Assembly: GCF_965237655.1 (NCBI RefSeq)
Contig: NZ_CBDEGB010000002.1
Span: 930,001 to 994,000, forward strand
Reading direction: 5' to 3'
DNA length: 64,000 bases
DNA from: Poriferisodalis sp965237655
GTDB lineage: Bacteria > Actinomycetota > Acidimicrobiia > Acidimicrobiales > Poriferisodalaceae
Position 1 is the stretch's first letter. Each line of letters starts with the position of its first letter. Positions 52,451 to 61,503 of the stretch are shown here, one piece after another. The position numbers were made by a program, and so were the translations under genes. The notes beneath the pieces were generated by a model that was not told where the DNA came from, searched no databases, and saw only the letters and a program-made list of their open reading frames with translations.

Positions 52451-53518
52451 GTGCGAATCGGAGTGCTCACCGGAGGCGGCGACTGCGCAGGGTTGAACGC
52501 GGCTATCCGGGCCGTCGTGCGCATGGCCGGTCACGAGCTGGACCGCAGCGTCGTCGGGTATCGGCGGGGCTGGAACGGAGTGCTCGACGGCGACAGCATC
52601 ACACTCGATGCCGAGGCGATGCGGGGCACGCTGCCTCGAGGCGGCACGATGCTCGGGACCTCGCGCAGCAGCCGCCGGCTGGAATCCGAAGGCACGGCGC
52701 CGTTGATCGAACAGCTCGAGCGTGACGACGTCGAGGCACTGGTGACGATCGGCGGGGACGGCACGCTGATCACCGCAGGCCGGTTGTCCGAAGCGGGGTT
52801 TCCCGTCGTCGCTGTGCCCAAGACGATCGACAACGACGTCTTCGGCACCGACATCTGCATCGGGTTCGACACGGCACTGGGTGTCGCGACCGAGGCGGTC
52901 GACCGGCTGCACACCACGGCAGAGTCGCACAACCGGATCATGGTGCTCGAGGTGATGGGACGCGAGGCCGGACACATTGCGGCCGGGGCAGGCATCGCCG
53001 GGGGTGCTGCCGCGATCCTCGTTCCCGAGGCACCGTTCAACATCGACGAGATCGCCGAGCGCCTCGTCGCGCGACACCACCGAAGCCGCAATGCGTCCAT
53101 CGTGGTGGTCGCCGAGGGCGCCATTCCCGACAGCAGTGTCGAGATCCCCGATACGGGCGCCGACGAGTGGGGCAATCGCATCCTCGACGGCATGGGCCAG
53201 TTCGTCGGCGAGCAACTGGCCGAACGCACCGGCTTCGACACTCGCACGACTGTGCTGGGGTACATCCAGCGAGGCGGGCCGCCCTCACCGGCGGATCGGC
53301 TTCTTGGCAGCCGGCTCGGGGCTCGTGCGGTGGAAGTCCTCATGGAAGGACAGTCGGGCTGCATGGTGGGCGTGCACTCGGTCGGGATCGCGCTGCGACC
53401 ACTCGCTGAGGTGGCTGGTCGCACTCGATACCTCAGCCAAGACCAACTCGAGATGCTGGATCTCATCTCGACGGCGCCGGTGCTGACCCGGCACAGCAAG
53501 TCGCGTCGCTGGTTCTGA
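52451..53518 (+). CDS. pfkA: 6-phosphofructokinase
   Basis: This 355-aa enzyme phosphorylates fructose 6-phosphate in glycolysis. Visible features are IGVLTGGGDCAGLNAAIRA, the phosphoryl-donor loop IGGDGTLITA, the catalytic PKTIDND, GFDTALGVA and MGREAGHIA. The residue after GGD is Gly, which marks ATP-type enzymes. The residue before TIDND is Lys, which is usual for PPi-type enzymes and for the actinobacterial group of ATP-PFKs. ATP use is therefore likely, but PPi cannot be excluded. GTG 52451 directly precedes the first beta strand. Confidence 0.93.
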   Translation: MRIGVLTGGGDCAGLNAAIRAVVRMAGHELDRSVVGYRRGWNGVLDGDSITLDAEAMRGTLPRGGTMLGTSRSSRRLESEGTAPLIEQLERDDVEALVTIGGDGTLITAGRLSEAGFPVVAVPKTIDNDVFGTDICIGFDTALGVATEAVDRLHTTAESHNRIMVLEVMGREAGHIAAGAGIAGGAAAILVPEAPFNIDEIAERLVARHHRSRNASIVVVAEGAIPDSSVEIPDTGADEWGNRILDGMGQFVGEQLAERTGFDTRTTVLGYIQRGGPPSPADRLLGSRLGARAVEVLMEGQSGCMVGVHSVGIALRPLAEVAGRTRYLSQDQLEMLDLISTAPVLTRHSKSRRWF

Positions 53519-53608
53519 GCGCTTCAGATCACGCTTCTCGGCGCCGGATTGGGTGCGGCGACGACGAAGCAAACGGCATCGCACGGTAGGGTGACGTCAA
53601 CAACACAA

Positions 53609-53694
53609 ACCGGGGAGCCCATAGGGCTGAGAGGGCGACACCTGTGCCGTCGCCGACCCGAGAACCTGATCTGGGTAATGCCAGCGGAGGAAGC
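53609..53694 (+). promoter_or_regulatory. TPP riboswitch (THI box)
   Basis: The sequence has the conserved THI elements in order: cggggagccc, gggctgagagggc, then gacccgagaacctgatc, tgggtaatgccagcg and gaggaagc. It ends three bases before the thiB ATG, with the ribosome site (ggagg) in its last helix, so TPP binding should block translation. It turns off thiamine uptake when thiamine pyrophosphate is plentiful. Confidence 0.97.
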
Positions 53695-53696
53695 AT

Positions 53697-54833
53697 ATGA
53701 CCACCCACCTGCTTTGTAGGCCGTTCCGTCTCGCTGTCGCCGTTGCAGCCGCGATGTTGCTGGTGGCAGCGTGCGGCGACGGCGAAATCCCTGAGACCAA
53801 CACACCCGTTCCGCCTCAGACCGACGAGCCGTCGGCTGCGGGGGCACCCGCCACCGAGGAGCCGGCCGACGACGGGCTATCGATCGCTGGAACGACGGTC
53901 ACGCTGATCAGCCACGACTCGTTCAACCTGTCCGAGGGAACGCTGGAGGAGTTCACCGCACAGACCGGTGTGACGGTGGAACTGCTTGAGGTGGGCGATG
54001 CGGGCACGCTCGTGGCCCAGGCGATACTCACCAAGGATGCGCCGCTGGGCGATGTCCTCTTCGGTATCGACAACACCTTCCTGCAGCGGGGCCTCGACGC
54101 GGGCATCTTCGTCCGCTACAAGTCCCCGGCACTCGCCGGCGTGCCAGACGACCTGCAGCTGGATCCGCGACATCGGGTCACTCCCGTGGACTACGGCGAC
54201 GTGTGCGTCAACTACTGGAAGGACGCAGTGCCGCGGGTGCCGGAGAGCCTTGATGATCTGACATTCCCCGAATTCGCCGACCAGTTCGTCGTGCAGCATC
54301 CCGAGACCTCCTCGCCGGGCCTCGCGTTCCTGTTGGCAACTATTGCGGCGTTCGGCGATGGCTGGGAGCTCTACTGGGAGGATCTGCGTGCGAATGGCGT
54401 GACGGTGACCGCGGGCTGGGAGGACGCCTACTACGGCGAGTTCACTGCCGGCGGCGGCGACCGGTCGGTGGTCGTGTCGTACGCCTCCAGCCCTCCGGCT
54501 GAGGTGATCTACGCCGACCCTCCGACAGACGTGGCACCCACTGGGGTCATCACCGAGTCGTGCTACCGCCAGATCGAGTTCGCCGGAATCCTCGCCGGGA
54601 CCGACAACGAGGCTGGGGCACGTGCGCTGATCGACTTCATGCTCAGCGAGACCTGGCAGAACGATGTACCGCTCAACATGTTCGTGTACCCGGTCATCGA
54701 AGGCGCGACACTGCCGCCCGAATTCGTCGAGCACACGGCGGTGCCTGACGATCCGCTCATGCTCGACCCGGCTGAGATCGAAGCCAACCGCGATGCGTGG
54801 ACCGAGCGCTGGGTGGAGATTGTCTTGCGCTGA
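53697..54833 (+). CDS. thiB: Thiamine ABC transporter substrate-binding lipoprotein
   Basis: This 378-aa binding protein is lipid-anchored: AVAVAAAMLLVAAC gives the signal and lipobox Cys, followed by an acidic Pro/Thr-rich linker to about residue 60. The domain shows the ThiB pattern: VTLISHDSFNLSEGTLEEF, DVLFGIDNTFLQRGLDAGIF, VTPVDYGDVCVNYWKD and VVVSYASSPPAEV. It delivers thiamine (or TPP) to the permease ThiP just downstream. The TPP riboswitch directly ahead confirms the pathway. Confidence 0.95.
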   Translation: MTTHLLCRPFRLAVAVAAAMLLVAACGDGEIPETNTPVPPQTDEPSAAGAPATEEPADDGLSIAGTTVTLISHDSFNLSEGTLEEFTAQTGVTVELLEVGDAGTLVAQAILTKDAPLGDVLFGIDNTFLQRGLDAGIFVRYKSPALAGVPDDLQLDPRHRVTPVDYGDVCVNYWKDAVPRVPESLDDLTFPEFADQFVVQHPETSSPGLAFLLATIAAFGDGWELYWEDLRANGVTVTAGWEDAYYGEFTAGGGDRSVVVSYASSPPAEVIYADPPTDVAPTGVITESCYRQIEFAGILAGTDNEAGARALIDFMLSETWQNDVPLNMFVYPVIEGATLPPEFVEHTAVPDDPLMLDPAEIEANRDAWTERWVEIVLR

Positions 54834-54856
54834 GCGCGCCGCCCTCTCAGAGAGAT

Positions 54857-56509
54857 GTGACAGTGGCCCGGTCGCTGAGGCGGCGATCCGCAGCACCGGC
54901 TCTCGGTTGGACAATCGCTGCTGCCGCGCCCCTCGCGTTCGTGGGGGTGTTCTTTGCCTACCCCGTCCTCACCGTCGTCGCGGACGGACTCAGTGGCCTC
55001 GGGGACCTGCTGGGGCGTTCGGCGATTCGCGGCGTGCTGTGGTTCACGGTCTGGCAGGCCGTCGCCTCGACTGGGCTCACCCTTGCTGTCGGGATTCCTG
55101 CTGCGGCAGCTCTGGCGCGCCTGCGGCCGAGGACTCGGCGGATCGTCCGAGCCGTCATCACCGTGCCGTTTGTGCTGCCGACGGTGGTCGTGGCCGGCGC
55201 CTTCGAGGCAACCTTCGACCGGTTCGGTCTCGATGAAGGAACGCTGTCGCTGCGCCACACCGTGTGGGCGATCCTTGCCGCTCACGTCTTCTTTAACTAC
55301 GCCGTGGTGGTGCGGACCGTGGGCTCGTGGTGGGCCGGCCTCGACGGTCGCAACGCTGACGCGGCGGCTGTGCTCGGCGCTACGCCGGTGCGCACCTTCC
55401 GATTCGTCACCTGGCCGCTGCTGCGGCCCGCAGTCGCGGCATCGGCGGCTGTCACGTTCTTGTTCTCGTTCACCTCGTTCGGAGTGATCCTGATCCTCGG
55501 CGGCCCGGCGCGTGCCACGGTTGAGACCGAGATCTACCGGTATGCCATCACGCGGCTCGACTTTGCTACGGCGTCGGCGCTGGCGCTCTGCCAGCTTGTC
55601 GCCGTGGCAGCGCTGGTCACGCTGGCGGGTGTGGCCGAACGGCGACGGGCAGTCGCTCGGCGGGCGCCCGGACGCACGGCACCCCGACGTCGCCACGGGG
55701 TGATCGCCGTGAATGCTGCTGTGGCAGTGCTGCTGCTCGGCGTGCCGATCGGCACATTGGTTGAGCGGGCGTTTGCGACCGGCGACGGCTACGGATTCGC
55801 CAACTTCACGGCGCTCACCGAACGTGTGCAGATGCTGCCGGCGACGGCGCTCGCCGCCCTGGCGCACTCGCTGGGATTCGCGGCGCTGGCGACGGCGATT
55901 GCCACAGTCGTGGGTGCACTCGCGTCGATCGTCGTCGTGGGGGGCCGCGCTCGGGCGTTGGCCGTCGCACGGGGCGCGGCGTGGCTGCGGCGCCTGTTCG
56001 ATGTCGGGTTGACGTTGCCGCTCGGTGTTTCTGCAGTGACGGTGGGACTCGGCATGCTGCTGGCGCTGGACACGCCCCCGTTGGAGTTCCGCACGGCGTG
56101 GTGGATCATTCCCGTCGCGCACGCCCTGGTGGGGATGCCCTTCGTCGTCCGGACGTTGGTGCCGACGCTGCGATCAATCGACAATCGGTTGCGGGAGGCG
56201 GCCGCAGTGCTCGGTGCGTCCCCGCTGCGAACGCGCCGAGAGGTTGACGTGCCGATTGCGTCACGAGCGGTCGCGGTCGGTGCTGCGTTCGCCTTCGCTG
56301 TGTCGCTCGGCGAGTTCGGTGCGACGGCGTTCTTGCCGCGGCGACCCGACACGCTGACCGCACCGCTGGCGCTGTTCCGCTTGCTCGGCACGCCGGGGGA
56401 GAGCCTGCGTGGACAGGCGATGGCGCTCGCAGTGGTGCTCATGGCCACGACCGCCGCTTCGGTGCTCGTCATCGAAGGACTTCGCCGCACCGACGAATCA
56501 CTGTTCTAG
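54857..56509 (+). CDS. thiP: Thiamine ABC transporter permease (fused double domain)
   Basis: This 550-aa membrane protein combines two permease domains, as in ThiP, with about twelve helices starting APLAFVGVFFAYPVLTVVADGL. Each half has an EAA loop: RNADAAAVLGATPVRTFRFV near residue 175 and LREAAAVLGASPLRTRREV near residue 455. GTG 54857 is chosen; the frame is open upstream but would overlap thiB. No ATPase (thiQ) gene follows. The next gene is on the other strand, so the energising subunit must come from elsewhere. Confidence 0.93.
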   Translation: MTVARSLRRRSAAPALGWTIAAAAPLAFVGVFFAYPVLTVVADGLSGLGDLLGRSAIRGVLWFTVWQAVASTGLTLAVGIPAAAALARLRPRTRRIVRAVITVPFVLPTVVVAGAFEATFDRFGLDEGTLSLRHTVWAILAAHVFFNYAVVVRTVGSWWAGLDGRNADAAAVLGATPVRTFRFVTWPLLRPAVAASAAVTFLFSFTSFGVILILGGPARATVETEIYRYAITRLDFATASALALCQLVAVAALVTLAGVAERRRAVARRAPGRTAPRRRHGVIAVNAAVAVLLLGVPIGTLVERAFATGDGYGFANFTALTERVQMLPATALAALAHSLGFAALATAIATVVGALASIVVVGGRARALAVARGAAWLRRLFDVGLTLPLGVSAVTVGLGMLLALDTPPLEFRTAWWIIPVAHALVGMPFVVRTLVPTLRSIDNRLREAAAVLGASPLRTRREVDVPIASRAVAVGAAFAFAVSLGEFGATAFLPRRPDTLTAPLALFRLLGTPGESLRGQAMALAVVLMATTAASVLVIEGLRRTDESLF

Positions 56510-56601
56510 CGAGCGGCGCGCCGCGGCGGCATCGCGATCGATTCGGCACGGCGCCGACCTCCAATGGAGTGTCCCGCGCTCCCATGATCATGTCCCTGCC
56601 C

Positions 56602-58677
56602 CTACAGCTCGAGGGCGGGATGACCGGCGAAGTGGACTAGCGCATCAGGGTCGTCGATGGCCTCGACGTTTGCGACGGGTTGGCCTTCGATGACATCCCG
56701 AACGGCGAGCTCCACCAGCTTTCCTGACCGCGTGCGGGGAATCGCGGGCACCTGGGCGACCACCGCGGGCACGTGCCGGGGCGACGCTCCAGAGCGAATC
56801 TGCGAGCGGATCTTGCCGGTGAGCTCATCGTCGAGCGTCAGCCCTTCGCGCAGCTTCACGAACAGCACGACACGGGTGTCGGTGCTGGTCGTCGATCCTT
56901 CGGGGGCAGTCACCCGCTGACCGATGACCACGCTCTCGAGCACCTCGTCGATCCGGTCGACCTGGCGGTAGATCTCCGCCGTGCCGATGCGTACGCCGCC
57001 GGGATTCAGCGTGGCGTCCGATCGTCCGCTGATGATCATCCCGCCGCTCGGCGTCCACTCAGCGAAGTCCCCGTGATGCCACACACCTTCGAAGCGATCG
57101 AAGTACGCAGATCGGTAGCGCATGTCGTCAGGGTCGTCCCAGAAGTGCAGCGGCATGGACACGAACGCATTTCGGCACACCAGCTCGCCCTGCGTCCCGG
57201 CACTGAGCGAGGCGCCGTCGGCGTCAGCCACGTCGACCGCCAGGCCGAGCGCCGGCACCTGGATCTCGCCACGGCGGACAGGGCCCATCGGGTCACCGAT
57301 CACGAAGCCGCCGCAAATGTCGGTGCCTCCCGAAAATGACGCCAGGTGAACGTCGGCCTTCACCTGTTCGTACACCCAGTCGAACCCCTCGGGCGCAAGC
57401 GGCGAGCCTGTTGATGCAATGGCGCGCACGCCCTCAAGCGCATGGGTCTGGGCCGGCCGCAGACCCGCTTTCATAGCTCCCTCGATGAACTTGGCGCTGA
57501 CGCCGAACAGCGTCACACCCCAGTCGTCTGCCACATCGAAGAGCCGGGCCGGGCCTGGGTGGAAAGGCGATCCGTCGTACAGCACGAGCGATGCCCTGCT
57601 GGCCAGCCCGGCTACGAGCCAGTTCCACATCATCCAGCCCGTGGTCGTGAAGTACAGCACCCGGTCGCCGGGGTGGACGTCGAAGTGCAGGCGCTGCTCG
57701 CTCCACAGCTTGAGCAGCGCGCCGCCGGCCCGGTGGACGATGCACTTCGGCTTTCCGGTGGTTCCCGACGAGTACAGGATGTACACCGGCTGGTCGAATC
57801 CGAGCCGAGTGAATGTGAGGTCGTCGCCGGTTGCCGACGTGTGCGGCTCCAGCCAGGCCGACCACTCCGTCAATGCATGAGTTCCAGCGGCGTCGTGGAC
57901 GACACCCGCGGAGCGGTCGTATGGCGCGATCACGAGCCGGCGAAGCGGCACGCCGGCGTTCGCCAGGCTGGCGGCCACTTCGGCTGCTTTGGCGGCGGTG
58001 CGATGCCGGACGCCGTTGTAGTAGTAGCCATTGACGGCGACCAGTACGGCCGGGGCGATCTGACCGAAGCGGTCCAGCACGCCGTCGATGCCGAAGTCTG
58101 GACTGACCGACGAATACACGGCGCCCAGCGATGCTGTCGCCAGGAACACGATGACCGCCTCGGGGCCGTTGGGAAGCATGGTGGCCACCCGGTCGCCTAC
58201 GCCTACGCCGTCGGCGGCCAGCGCCCGCTGGCAGGCCGCCACTTCCGCCCGGAGCTCACCGTGCGTCATCGTTGCCTCTACGACGTCCTCGCCGATGAAG
58301 ATGAGAGCACTGTCGTCCGCAGCAGGCCCCCCGGAAGAAGTTGGCCTCAGGTAGTTCTCGGCAATGTTCAGGTTCGATCCGGCGAAGAACTCGAGACCGG
58401 GCTGGGGCTCTGGAGCGCCGCCGCCAGCGTCACTGCTCAAGAACTCTGCGCCCAGCTCGCCGATGCCGTCGCTGAAGTCCCACACGGCCCGCCAGAACTC
58501 GCTGGGTTGGCGAACCGACCATTCGTGCAGCTCCCGGTACGTGTGCTGATCGAGCCCAAGACCGACGTCGGCAGCGAAGCGCCACAGCTGAGTTGAGCGA
58601 CGCCGCTGCGCATCTGGCCGCCACAGCACGCCCTCGTCGGACCCCGGCCCGTGGCCACTGTCTGTTGTGCTGCTCAT
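56602..58677 (-). CDS. Acetoacetate-CoA ligase
   Basis: This 691-aa ANL-family enzyme activates acetoacetate to acetoacetyl-CoA through an adenylate. It has the N-terminal acetyl-CoA-synthetase-like cap (YRELHEWSVRQPSEFWRAVWDF), the P-loop YSSGTTGKPK, GWMMWNWLV, a TGSPLAPEGFDW block and ISGRSDATLNPGGVRIGTAEIYR. The final Lys region is TRSGKLVELAV. The start is taken as ATG 58677. Overall length and motifs fit AacS better than acetyl-CoA synthetase. Confidence 0.9.
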   Translation of the reverse strand: MSSTTDSGHGPGSDEGVLWRPDAQRRRSTQLWRFAADVGLGLDQHTYRELHEWSVRQPSEFWRAVWDFSDGIGELGAEFLSSDAGGGAPEPQPGLEFFAGSNLNIAENYLRPTSSGGPAADDSALIFIGEDVVEATMTHGELRAEVAACQRALAADGVGVGDRVATMLPNGPEAVIVFLATASLGAVYSSVSPDFGIDGVLDRFGQIAPAVLVAVNGYYYNGVRHRTAAKAAEVAASLANAGVPLRRLVIAPYDRSAGVVHDAAGTHALTEWSAWLEPHTSATGDDLTFTRLGFDQPVYILYSSGTTGKPKCIVHRAGGALLKLWSEQRLHFDVHPGDRVLYFTTTGWMMWNWLVAGLASRASLVLYDGSPFHPGPARLFDVADDWGVTLFGVSAKFIEGAMKAGLRPAQTHALEGVRAIASTGSPLAPEGFDWVYEQVKADVHLASFSGGTDICGGFVIGDPMGPVRRGEIQVPALGLAVDVADADGASLSAGTQGELVCRNAFVSMPLHFWDDPDDMRYRSAYFDRFEGVWHHGDFAEWTPSGGMIISGRSDATLNPGGVRIGTAEIYRQVDRIDEVLESVVIGQRVTAPEGSTTSTDTRVVLFVKLREGLTLDDELTGKIRSQIRSGASPRHVPAVVAQVPAIPRTRSGKLVELAVRDVIEGQPVANVEAIDDPDALVHFAGHPALEL

Positions 58678-58773
58678 CGAGCGCAAGTTACTCATCTGCC
58701 GCTGCGCATCGGGCCAGCGCAGGTCCCTGGCACCCCAGAATCACACTGAGGGGCGCGGGTAGGGTCCACCGTC

Positions 58774-59553
58774 ATGGACGGGATCTGCGACGACCTTCAA
58801 GCTGAGACCGAAGCGCTCGGCGACGTGGTCACCGACATCAGCGAAGAGCAATGGCGCCTGCCCACGCCAGCGGAGGGCTGGGACAGCCGCGAGACGATGG
58901 TGCATCTGGGCATGACCGATTGGGTGGCGACAGTCGCCGTCGTCGATCCCGAGGGCTTTGGTGGCTTCACGGCCGCCGCCGCGCGGGGCGAGATGGATCT
59001 GCACACGGCAGCGGGAATCGACTTTGCTTCCATGTCTGGTGCGCAGATCTGGGACTGGCTGTGCACGGAGCGAGCCAAGATGGTGGCGGCGGTTCGGCCG
59101 CTGGACCCCAAGGACCGGATTCCGTGGTTCGGCCCCTCGATGGGCGCCCTGTCGTTTGTCACCGCCCGACTCATGGAGACGTGGTCGCACGGGCACGACG
59201 TGGCCGACACACACGGTCGGGAGTTGCCCCGCACTGATCGGCTGCGCCATGTAGCGCACATTGGGGTGAGCACCCGCGGCTGGAGCTACATGAACCGGGG
59301 CCTTGAGGTGCCCGCCGGACCGGTACGGGTAGAACTTGATGCCCCGAGTGGGGCTGTGTGGACCTGGGGGCCGCAAGACGCTGTCGACAAGGTGAGCGGC
59401 GACGCCTATCAGTTCTGCTTGGTGGCCACCCAGCGTCGCCACCACTCCGAGACCGATCTTGAGATCCAAGGTCCCCTGGCGGTGGGCTGGATGGATATTG
59501 CGCAGGCCTTTGCCGGTCCTCCGACCGACGCAGCGAACCGCCGCACGGCCTAG
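58774..59553 (+). CDS. DinB/mycothiol-isomerase-like metal-binding protein
   Basis: This 259-aa protein belongs to the four-helix-bundle DinB/maleylpyruvate-isomerase-N group, close to the TIGR03084-type proteins of actinobacteria. Helix 1 has LQAETEALGDVV. Metal-binding His residues are in ETMVHLGMTDW (helix 2) and METWSHGHDVADTHG (helix 4). A C-terminal domain (GPVRVELDAPSGAVWTWGP) follows. Family members often use mycothiol as thiol cofactor. The substrate is unknown. Confidence 0.82.
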   Translation: MDGICDDLQAETEALGDVVTDISEEQWRLPTPAEGWDSRETMVHLGMTDWVATVAVVDPEGFGGFTAAAARGEMDLHTAAGIDFASMSGAQIWDWLCTERAKMVAAVRPLDPKDRIPWFGPSMGALSFVTARLMETWSHGHDVADTHGRELPRTDRLRHVAHIGVSTRGWSYMNRGLEVPAGPVRVELDAPSGAVWTWGPQDAVDKVSGDAYQFCLVATQRRHHSETDLEIQGPLAVGWMDIAQAFAGPPTDAANRRTA

Positions 59554-59564
59554 CCCCGGCCGCC

Positions 59565-59674
59565 GGGTCGCTGTGCTGATCGTCGCTCCAAGGGGGTCGC
59601 TGTGCTGATCGTCGCTCCGGGGGTCGCTGTGCTGATCGTCGCTCCCAGGGGGTCGCTGTGCTGATCGTCGGGCT
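59565..59674 (+). repeat. Four tandem copies of the coaE translation-start region
   Basis: The unit gggtcgctgtgctgatcgtc begins at 59565, 59594, 59621 and 59650 (periods 29, 27 and 29), with short variable spacers. The last unit contains the GTG start of coaE and its first codons. The earlier GTGs lie in other frames and would make short or wrong products. Confidence 0.92.
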
Positions 59675-60284
59675 GACTGGGGGGATCGGCGCGGGCAAGA
59701 GCACCGTCGCGGAATTGCTTTCCTTCCACGGAGCCGCTGTCGTGGACGTGGACGGCCTGGGCCGCGAGGTCATCGCCCCAGGGGGATCGGCGGTCGATCC
59801 GGTAGTCGAGCGCTTCGGCGACCACCTGCGCGGACCTGACGGCGGCATCGACCGGCCGGCGCTCGCAGCGATCGTATTCAACGATCCTTCGGAGCTCGCC
59901 GCGCTCAACGAGATCAGCCACCCCGCCATCGACAGCCTCCTCGACGAGCGGATCGAGACGATTGCGGCAAAGGGCGCAGTTGATGTCGTCGTGCTTGACA
60001 TGGCGGTATTGGTGGAGAGCACTTTGGGCCGCGACACCCGGTATCCCTATGAAGTGGTGGTGACGGTCGAAGCGCCGTCCGATGTACGACTGCAACGACT
60101 TACGGGCCGCGGCATGACAGCCGACGACGCCAAGGCCCGCTTGGCCTCTCAAGCCGCCGATGACCAACGGCGCGAAGCGTCGAACTTCGTCATCGGTAAC
60201 GGTGGCGGCACCGACGAATTGGCCGATGCGGCAAGGCAGCTGTGGGACGCTCTGCGCAGTCTTGCGGACGAGCGTGCCGCATGA
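59658..60284 (+). CDS. coaE: Dephospho-CoA kinase
   Basis: This 208-aa P-loop kinase catalyses the last step of CoA synthesis, phosphorylating dephospho-CoA at the 3' hydroxyl. It has Walker A GLTGGIGAGKST at residues 5-16, VDVDGLGREVIAPGG, ALAAIVFNDPSELAALNEISHP (read in parts) and VLDMAVLVES. RGMTADDAKARLASQAADDQRR forms the lid region. GTG 59658 is fixed by the P-loop. The stop overlaps the next ATG (60281-60284). Confidence 0.93.
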   Translation: MLIVGLTGGIGAGKSTVAELLSFHGAAVVDVDGLGREVIAPGGSAVDPVVERFGDHLRGPDGGIDRPALAAIVFNDPSELAALNEISHPAIDSLLDERIETIAAKGAVDVVVLDMAVLVESTLGRDTRYPYEVVVTVEAPSDVRLQRLTGRGMTADDAKARLASQAADDQRREASNFVIGNGGGTDELADAARQLWDALRSLADERAA

Positions 60285-61225
60285 GCGCAGCAGCGGCGTC
60301 ACCTTCGGGCCGGCCAGCCCGCAATGGTCAGCCCGGCGATCAGCCACAAGGCGGCGTTGGGTCCGCCGGCGATCGAGGGAGCGAGCAGCCGGTCCGCTAC
60401 CCGCCTCAGAACCACATTCTGCGACATCTGCGTCTCAGCCACCAGATGTCGTCCGACGGTTCGCTCACCGCGACTATGCCGATCTTGGACGATCTGGCCG
60501 ACGGTCCGCTGGCCGAGGGGGGCTGGCTGCGGCTCGGCGCCGTCGCTACCTTGGTTGACTCGGTGGCCGGTCACCACGCCGTCCTCGTGGTGTCCCCGGA
60601 CTGGTCCGCCACGCTGCACCTGTCGACGGTGCTCGCAGCACGGGCGCAGGGTTCGATGGTGACCGCCCGGTGCTCGCCGCTGCGAATAGGGCGCAACCAG
60701 GTGGTCACCGAGACCTCGGTAACCGACGAGGCCGGAACGGAAATCGCACGCTCGACGTGTACGTACGCACGGCTGCCCCGCCGCGACGACACGCCGGTGG
60801 TGGATTCGACGGCACGAGACAACACCGTCCACTACCGGGAAGATCACGAGGTGAACCCCCGGCCGCCGCTGGACGACTACTTGCGCATCTCGCCAGTGCC
60901 CGGCGAGCCGCGCATCGAGCTGCCGATGCACAACCGCATCCGCAACTCGTTCGGCTCGTTGCAAGGCGGGGCTTCGATCGTGGTTGCCGAGGTCATGGCG
61001 ACACATCTGGCTGGGATGTGCGATGGGGGCGGGCGCCGGGCCCGTTGTGTGTTCGCAGACATGCACTACCTGGCGCCGGCACGTGGCGGGCCGTTTCGCG
61101 TCGACGGCGAGGTGTTGGCCCGAACCGGACATGTGGTGACCAGCCGCACCCGCATCTTCGAGACGGCCGGCGACTCAGACCGCCTGCTGCAGACCGCTAC
61201 TGCCACTGCTGAATTCCTGGACTGA
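60281..61225 (+). CDS. Double-hotdog acyl-CoA thioesterase-like protein
   Basis: The 314-aa protein has two hotdog domains. The first (about 55-165) includes GWLRLGAVATLVDSVAGHHAV and the second (about 190-310) LPMHNRIRNSFGSLQGGASIVVAEVMATHLA. Both resemble PaaI-type thioesterases, with the active-site-like HN...G-x-x-Q-G-G. The first 45 residues are low in complexity. ATG 60281 overlaps the coaE stop. Likely role: hydrolysis of an acyl-CoA. Confidence 0.8.
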   Translation: MSAAAASPSGRPARNGQPGDQPQGGVGSAGDRGSEQPVRYPPQNHILRHLRLSHQMSSDGSLTATMPILDDLADGPLAEGGWLRLGAVATLVDSVAGHHAVLVVSPDWSATLHLSTVLAARAQGSMVTARCSPLRIGRNQVVTETSVTDEAGTEIARSTCTYARLPRRDDTPVVDSTARDNTVHYREDHEVNPRPPLDDYLRISPVPGEPRIELPMHNRIRNSFGSLQGGASIVVAEVMATHLAGMCDGGGRRARCVFADMHYLAPARGGPFRVDGEVLARTGHVVTSRTRIFETAGDSDRLLQTATATAEFLD

Positions 61226-61503
61226 GAGCCTTAGCGGATAGGCGGCAGTGCCCGGCAGCCCCGATGTCCTGGACTCTGCGCAGAAATGCCGCCACAGACG
61301 GCAAATTTGCACACAGACAGCGTGACAGCAACTTTCCGAGACGTCACCTATCCGCGCGGCCTCTAAGAACTTGGGGCTTGTCGGGCTGCTGGCCCCCCAC
61401 CCCGTGATGGTCACGCCACAGAATTAGGCTTGCTCATCTGAGCATGCCGGCAGCGCTGAGCCGGCTGCGTGGCTGGCGATAGGCGAGAGCGGTGGAGGGC
61501 AGG

